Shown: positions 6,303 through 9,641 of the stretch, in pieces
Numbering within the stretch: position 1 is the stretch's first letter
Layout of the letters: every line of letters starts with the position of its first letter
Origin: Deltaproteobacteria bacterium
GTDB taxonomy: Bacteria > Desulfobacterota > Desulfovibrionia > Desulfovibrionales > Desulfovibrionaceae
Length of the DNA: 9,641 bases
Assembly: GCA_025350085.1 (NCBI GenBank)
Contig: JANXYI010000416.1
Location: 1-9,641, forward strand
Direction: 5' to 3'
Notes under the pieces: model-generated
Database searches by the model: none
Told to the model about the DNA's origin: nothing
Seen by the model: the letters and a program-made list of their open reading frames with translations, nothing else
Translations under genes and position numbers: made by a program

Positions 6303-6911
6303 CAGGGCCTGGCGGTGCAGAAGCGACTGGCGCAGGGTATCGCGGTCCATGTACTTGACCTCCGCGCCCATGGGGATGCCCTGGGCCAGGCGCGAGATGG
6401 TGATGCCCGGGAAGCCCTGGGCCACGATGTTCTTGACGTGCGAGGCCGTGTTCTCGGCGTCCAGCGTGGCGCCGAGCGCCAGGATGAGTTCGCGCACCTC
6501 GCCCGAGCCAAGCCGCCGGCGCAGGAGGTCGAACTCCAGCCCGGACGGGCCAACTCCATCCAGGGGCGAAAGCAGCCCACCCAGCACCAGATACGTGCCG
6601 CGGAACAGGTTCATCTCTTCGAGCGCCAGCAGCGAGTCCCACTCGGCCACCAGGCAGAGCTGCCCGCGGTCGCGGGAGCCGTCGGCGCAGATGGGACAGG
6701 GGTCCTCTTCGGCCAGGCTGGCGCAGGTTCGGCACAGGCACAGGCGCTCGCGCAGGTGCAAAACAGACTGGCCCACGGCCGCGGCCTGTTCGCGGGGCAT
6801 CTTGAGCAGGGCCAGGGCCGCGCGCAGGGCAGACTTCGGGCCCAGGCCCGGCAGCCGCGCCAAATGCTCGGCCACCTCGCGCAGGGGTCCGGGCAGACGA
6901 TCAGTAGACAT
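6300..6911 (-). CDS. recR: Recombination mediator protein RecR
   Basis: The 203-residue protein has normal RecR length and order: helix-hairpin-helix LPGLGPKSALR (20-30), a four-cysteine zinc finger (C60, C63, C72, C75), a Toprim domain beginning at LCLVAEWDSLLALE (85-98), the conserved stretch VLGGLLSPLDGVGPSGL (109-125) and the C-terminal element GIPMGAEVKYMD. RecR acts in the cytoplasm with RecO (and RecF) to load RecA on SSB-coated single-stranded DNA. It starts 2 nt after the ebfC stop with only AAGG abutting the ATG, so translation is probably coupled to ebfC. In the Toprim motif the usual Glu after the hydrophobic strand aligns with Ala89, the acidic residue being one position later (E90). 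The stop codon TAG is formed at the very end of the neighbouring MITE-like element. Confidence 0.96.
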   Translation of the reverse strand: MSTDRLPGPLREVAEHLARLPGLGPKSALRAALALLKMPREQAAAVGQSVLHLRERLCLCRTCASLAEEDPCPICADGSRDRGQLCLVAEWDSLLALEEMNLFRGTYLVLGGLLSPLDGVGPSGLEFDLLRRRLGSGEVRELILALGATLDAENTASHVKNIVAQGFPGITISRLAQGIPMGAEVKYMDRDTLRQSLLHRQAL

Positions 6912-6913
6912 CC

Positions 6914-7225
6914 TTAGAACATGCCGGGAATCTTCATGCCCCCGGTGAGCTTGCCCATCTCTTCCTCATTCATGGCCTTGGCCTTTTTCAGCGCGTCGCG
7001 CACAGCGGCCAGCACCAGGTCCTGGAGCATTTCCACGTCCCCGGCCTCGACCACGCTCTTGTCGATGACAATGGACAGGATCTCCTGGCCGCCGGTGGCC
7101 TTGACCGTGACCATGCCGCCGCCGCTGGTGGCCTCGACCTCGCGGGTCTTGAGCTCCTCCTGGGCCGCGGCGAGCTTCTTCTGCATCAGCTGGGCCTGGC
7201 GCAACATATCCTGCATTCCACGCAT
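6914..7225 (-). CDS. ebfC: YbaB/EbfC family nucleoid-associated protein
   Basis: The 103-residue product matches the YbaB/EbfC family: an N-terminal helix MRGMQDMLRQAQLMQKKL (1-18), the helix AAAQEELKTREVEATSGGGMVTVKATGGQEI in which the family's GGGxVxVxxxG strand is plain, VIDKSVVEAGDVEMLQDLVLAAVRDALKKA, and the Gly/Met-rich end KLTGGMKIPGMF. Family members form tweezer-like dimers that bind DNA and associate with the nucleoid. The ATG at 7225 is preceded by GGAGG with a 7-nt spacer; an upstream in-frame start at 7285 would add 20 residues unlike the family and is rejected. The order dnaX-ebfC-recR is conserved in many bacteria. The specific biological role in this organism is unknown. Confidence 0.95.
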   Translation of the reverse strand: MRGMQDMLRQAQLMQKKLAAAQEELKTREVEATSGGGMVTVKATGGQEILSIVIDKSVVEAGDVEMLQDLVLAAVRDALKKAKAMNEEEMGKLTGGMKIPGMF

Positions 7226-7260
7226 GGGGTGTCCTCCGAATTGGGGCGTATTGGGGGTGT

Positions 7261-7294
7261 GGCGCGCTGGTTGCGCACCGAACATTCGTTTCGG
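7261..7294. repeat. Two overlapping hairpins between dnaX and ebfC
   Basis: The 71-nt gap holds two inverted repeats. GGCGCGC (7261-7267) pairs with GCGCACC (7273-7279) across a 5-nt loop, with one G-U pair in the minus-strand transcript. CCGAA (7278-7282) pairs with TTCGG (7290-7294). They share two bases and so cannot both form fully. There is no T-run, so this is not a terminator; it may shape mRNA processing or translation of ebfC, or be incidental. Confidence 0.35.
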
Positions 7295-7296
7295 CC

Positions 7297-9126
7297 CTAG
7301 TGCCGCTCCCGCAGGGAGACCTGGGCCGGATTCGTAACCTCAAAGGCCTCGCGCACGCGCAAAACAGTCGGGTGGGTCTGCAGTTCGCGGCCCACCTCGG
7401 ACACGCTGCGCACGGGCTCGCGCTCCTCAAAGGTCAGCTCGAACCCGGCCCCGGGGCCGAAGTACTCGGCCACCAGGCGCTGTAGCCGGGCGCGGTTCTC
7501 GCCCTGGCCCAGCAGATCGCAGTGCGTGCCGTTGTGGCAGGTGAGGGTCAAGAGCGCCCCGCCCCACTCGCCGCGCGCCTGAGACAGGCCCGTGACCATG
7601 CCGCTGCCGTTCTTGCTGGTGACAAAGGCCAGGAAGCCCTCCCAGGAGTGGGTTTCCGCGTCCGCTCCGGCAACAGGCCCGACCGAGGCCGCTGGTGCGC
7701 CTGCGTCCGGCTGGCCGACATTGGCTACGGGCTGGGCTGCGGGCAGGGCTTCAGGCTGTGGAGAAACAGACGAGTCCGTGGCCGGGGCCGTGGCTGACAG
7801 CGTTGGTGCGGCCGTTGGTGCAGCCGTTGCCAAGACCGTGGCCGAAGCCGTGGCCGAAGCCGTGGCCAAATCTGTGGCCAAATCTGTGGACGGACCTGTG
7901 GATAAACCTGTGGATGTCGGGCCCGAAGGGCCGCTGCCGGACGTCGAGCCCGAAGGGCCGCTGCCGGACGTCGCCCCACCGGCCCCTGTGCCTGAAGGCG
8001 GAGACGTGCGCGGGCCGCCCAGGGCCGTGAGCGGCAGCAGGTCCGGCAGGCAGGCCAGGTTGAGCAGGAGCAGCTCGAGCGACTGGGCCGGTTCCAGGCT
8101 CTTGATGACCCGCTGCTGGCCGTCGAGGGTCATCTGCCAGCAGGCGTGGATGTGCGCGGGCGTGAAGCGCTCGGACCAGGCCAGCCAGGCCGCGGCCTCC
8201 TCGGCAGGCAGGCCCAGTTCAGGCAGGATGGCCTCCCCGGCCTGGCGCAGCAGGAACATGTTGCGCCAGCAGGAGGACAGCTCGCGCAGGAAGAAGCCCA
8301 GGTCCAGGCCCTGGTCCAGCACCTGGCGCAGGGTGCGCGACAGAAGCGGCAGGTCGCGGCTGGCAATGGCCTCCATGAGGGCGAAGAAGACCTCCTGGCC
8401 GGCCAGGCCGAGGCAGCCGCGCACCTCGCTCTCAAGCAGCGTGCCTGCGCTGTAGGCCAGGGCCTGGCCGAGCAGCGAGATGCTGTCGCGCACGCTGCCT
8501 GCCCCGCGCCGGGCGATGATGCGCACCGCGGCGGGCTCGTACTCCACGCCCTCGCGCGTCAGGATGCCCTCAAGGTGCGCGGCCAGGTCGGCCTGGGGCA
8601 GCATCTTGAACACGTAGTGCTGGCAGCGCGAGAGGATGGTGGCCGGAAACTTGTGGGCCTCGGTGGAGGCCAGGATGAAGGTCACGCGGCTGGGCGGCTC
8701 CTCCAACGTCTTCAACAGCGCGTTGAAGGCCGCGGTGGAGAGCATATGCGCCTCGTCGATGATGAAGACCTTGTAGCGGCCCTCTAGCGGCGCGTAGCCC
8801 ACGTCCTCCTTGAGCGCGCGCACGTCGTTCACGCCGCCGTGGCTGGCCGCGTCGATCTCGATGATGTCCACGGCCGTGCCCTGGGTGGCCTGCCTGCACA
8901 TGGTGCACACGTTGCACGGCTCGGCCGTGGGGGCGTGCTCGCAATTGAGCGCCTTGGCGAAGATGCGGGCGACGGTGGTCTTGCCCACGCCGCGCGTGCC
9001 GCTGAACATGTAGGCCGGGGCGATCTTGCCCGTGGCCGAGGCGCGCGACAGGATGGCCTTGACCGCGTCCTGGCCCGCGACTTCGGCGAAGCGGCGGGGC
9101 CGGTATTTGGCGGTGAGGCTGGCCAT
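7297..9126 (-). CDS. dnaX: DNA polymerase III subunit gamma/tau
   Basis: The 609-residue protein is the clamp-loader ATPase of the replicative polymerase. Domains: AAA+ core with Walker A GTRGVGKTT (43-51), zinc-binding cysteines C62, C71, C74 and C77, Walker B IIDEAHML (122-129), sensor 1 ASTE (153-156), the SRC arginine-finger region (166-168) and sensor 2 GSVRD (210-214); then the collar domain to about residue 365. Residues about 370-490 are a low-complexity Ser/Thr/Ala/Gly/Pro linker built from DNA tandem repeats, and 491-609 form the tau-specific C-terminal part (HSWEGFLAFV onward). The ATG at 9126 has GGAG with a 7-nt spacer; a TTG at 9144 in the same frame is less likely. No A-run or other slippery sequence of the E. 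coli or Thermus type was seen, so a shorter gamma form by frameshifting is not predicted. First gene of the dnaX-ebfC-recR-recD2 cluster. Confidence 0.96.
   Translation of the reverse strand: MASLTAKYRPRRFAEVAGQDAVKAILSRASATGKIAPAYMFSGTRGVGKTTVARIFAKALNCEHAPTAEPCNVCTMCRQATQGTAVDIIEIDAASHGGVNDVRALKEDVGYAPLEGRYKVFIIDEAHMLSTAAFNALLKTLEEPPSRVTFILASTEAHKFPATILSRCQHYVFKMLPQADLAAHLEGILTREGVEYEPAAVRIIARRGAGSVRDSISLLGQALAYSAGTLLESEVRGCLGLAGQEVFFALMEAIASRDLPLLSRTLRQVLDQGLDLGFFLRELSSCWRNMFLLRQAGEAILPELGLPAEEAAAWLAWSERFTPAHIHACWQMTLDGQQRVIKSLEPAQSLELLLLNLACLPDLLPLTALGGPRTSPPSGTGAGGATSGSGPSGSTSGSGPSGPTSTGLSTGPSTDLATDLATASATASATVLATAAPTAAPTLSATAPATDSSVSPQPEALPAAQPVANVGQPDAGAPAASVGPVAGADAETHSWEGFLAFVTSKNGSGMVTGLSQARGEWGGALLTLTCHNGTHCDLLGQGENRARLQRLVAEYFGPGAGFELTFEEREPVRSVSEVGRELQTHPTVLRVREAFEVTNPAQVSLRERH
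7778..7921. repeat. Twelve tandem 12-bp units in the dnaX linker
   Basis: From 7778 the plus strand can be cut into twelve successive 12-mers that nearly all begin GTGG or GTTG. They include exact duplicates such as GTGGCCGAAGCC (7838 and 7850) and GTGGCCAAATCT (7862 and 7874). On the coding strand each unit gives a tetrapeptide ending in Thr (DLAT, DLAT, ASAT, ASAT, VLAT, AAPT, AAPT and so on). Because 12 is a multiple of 3, copy number can change without breaking the dnaX frame. Confidence 0.85.
7922..7973. repeat. 27-bp tandem duplication in the dnaX linker
   Basis: A 27-bp unit starting CCCGAAGGGCCGCTGCCGG occurs at 7922-7948 and again at 7949-7973, with the second copy identical as far as it goes. 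It encodes the repeated SGSGPSG segments of the DnaX linker and directly abuts the 12-bp array. Confidence 0.9.
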
Positions 9127-9146
9127 GCTTGGGCTCCGGGGCAAAG

Positions 9147-9194
9147 GTGCGGTCGAAAGTGCGGTCGACAGTGTGGTCGAAGATACGGTCTACT
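9147..9194. repeat. 12-bp iteron-like repeats upstream of dnaX
   Basis: Three close 12-bp copies, GTGCGGTCGAAA (9147), GTGCGGTCGACA (9159) and GTGTGGTCGAAG (9171), are followed by a degenerate fourth, ATACGGTCTACT (9183). They lie about 21 to 68 nt ahead of the dnaX start, where a promoter or operator is expected. They could bind a regulator or be slippage debris; in the dnaX frame the stretch is open but has no good start codon. Confidence 0.6.
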
Positions 9195-9218
9195 GTGCGC
9201 TGGTTGTACTGTGGTCAG

Positions 9219-9250
9219 GCCCGGAGGGAACGAAGATGCCCCCTCCGGGC
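9219..9250. terminator. GC-rich hairpin behind ilvE, possible terminator
   Basis: A perfect 10-bp inverted repeat GCCCGGAGGG (9219-9228) / CCCTCCGGGC (9241-9250) with a 12-nt loop lies 19 nt after the ilvE stop codon. The stem is very strong, but no T-run follows on the minus strand (CTGACCACAG) or on the plus strand, so termination would need another factor, or the hairpin protects the mRNA end. Confidence 0.55.
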
Positions 9251-9269
9251 GGGATAAGCGTCAGTGGTG

Positions 9270-9641
9270 CTAGACCTTGTACTCGTGCAGCCAGGAGGCG
9301 TAGTCCGGGTTCTCGCCCTTGACGATGCGGAAGTACTCCTTCTGCAATTTCAGGGCGATTGGCCCGGCCGTGCCGGTGCCGATTGAGCGGCGGTCGACCT
9401 CGCGGATGGGCGTGATCTCGGCCGCGGTGCCGGAGAAGAAGGCCTCGTCGGCCACGTAGAGCTCGTCGCGGGTGAACAGCTGCTCGATGACCTCAAAGCC
9501 CAGCTTGCGCGCGAGCACCATGATGCTGTCGCGGGTGATGCCCGGCAGGATCGAGGTCAAAGGCGTGGTCTTGATGACGCCGTTCTTGACGATGAAGATG
9601 TTCTCGCCCGTGGCCTCGGACACGTAGCCCTGGGTATCGAG
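9270..9641 (-). CDS. ilvE: Branched-chain amino acid aminotransferase, C-terminal fragment
   Basis: The last 123 codons of a fold-type IV PLP aminotransferase; the frame is open at the right edge, so the start and catalytic lysine lie outside the window. Diagnostic stretches are YVSEATGENIFIVKNG near the fragment start, TPLTSILPGITRDSI, the EAFFSGTAAEITPI segment that helps bind cofactor phosphate and substrate, and the typical end of the family. IlvE transfers the amino group between glutamate and the 2-oxo acids of valine, leucine and isoleucine. The D-amino-acid aminotransferase and ADC lyase relatives share this fold, but GTAAEITPI and DRRSIG fit IlvE best. The gene reads toward dnaX with a 143-nt gap that contains a hairpin and repeats, so it is probably a separate transcription unit. 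Confidence 0.93.
   Translation of the reverse strand, partial: LDTQGYVSEATGENIFIVKNGVIKTTPLTSILPGITRDSIMVLARKLGFEVIEQLFTRDELYVADEAFFSGTAAEITPIREVDRRSIGTGTAGPIALKLQKEYFRIVKGENPDYASWLHEYKV

Noticed and set aside
6163..6741. Possible transposase fragment in frames crossing the MITE-like element
   Set aside because: The frames run into recR in the wrong phase and show no DDE or other transposase motif.
7778..7973. CRISPR-like array
   Set aside because: The units are contiguous 12-mers and 27-mers with no unique spacers and are in frame within dnaX.
7592..8455. Plus-strand open frame over the dnaX linker with repeated VAEAVAEAVAKSVAKS-like segments
   Set aside because: The repeats look like a coiled coil, but they are only the complement of the 12-bp array inside dnaX; the rest has no family likeness.
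7297..9126. Programmed ribosomal frameshift in dnaX to make a gamma form
   Set aside because: No A-run or X XXY YYZ slippery heptamer with a downstream pseudoknot or hairpin was found in the coding strand.

Overview
The window is GC-rich, tightly packed bacterial chromosome. All features except the first gene lie on the minus strand. Gene content and protein style suggest a sulfate-reducing, Desulfovibrio-like member of the Desulfobacterota: a two-subunit ferredoxin-dependent 2-oxoacid oxidoreductase next to a bacterial ferritin, and a RecD2 helicase beside dnaX-ebfC-recR. This assignment is inference from memory of such genomes; no 16S rRNA or other diagnostic marker is present.

Layout from left to right. 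(1) 1-546, plus strand: the C-terminal part of a GGDEF-domain signalling protein, cut by the window edge. It converges on the kor operon, and a strong GC hairpin at 565-582 separates the two. (2) 608-3189, minus: korB and korA, 17 nt apart, encoding a 2-oxoacid:ferredoxin oxidoreductase with the gamma domain fused to the N terminus of alpha. (3) 3277-3786, minus: a FtnA-type ferritin with all the canonical ferroxidase residues and an 8-bp inverted repeat in its leader. (4) 3942-9126, minus, read in the order dnaX - ebfC (ybaB) - recR - recD2: a DNA replication and repair cluster. A 147-bp MITE-like element lies between recR and recD2, and the recR stop codon falls at its edge. (5) 9270-9641, minus: the C-terminal part of a branched-chain amino acid aminotransferase (IlvE), followed by a GC-rich hairpin and a short array of 12-bp repeats ahead of dnaX.

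How the genes work together. DnaX (clamp loader), EbfC (nucleoid-associated), RecR (recombination mediator) and RecD2 (5'-3' helicase) form a likely co-transcribed DNA maintenance unit. KorAB couples oxidative decarboxylation (or reductive carboxylation) of a 2-oxoacid to low-potential ferredoxin. The adjacent ferritin stores iron and may protect such Fe-S/ThDP enzymes in an anaerobe, but a functional link is inferred only from adjacency.

I found no clearly new multi-gene system. Most of the window is ordinary core genome. The points worth a second look are the MITE-like element at the recR end, the tandem-repeat linker of DnaX, the KorB variant with a displaced cluster cysteine, the 12-bp iteron-like repeats upstream of dnaX, and the inverted repeat in the ferritin leader. 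No tRNA, rRNA, CRISPR array or prophage gene was seen, and no stretch longer than about 175 bases lacks a gene.
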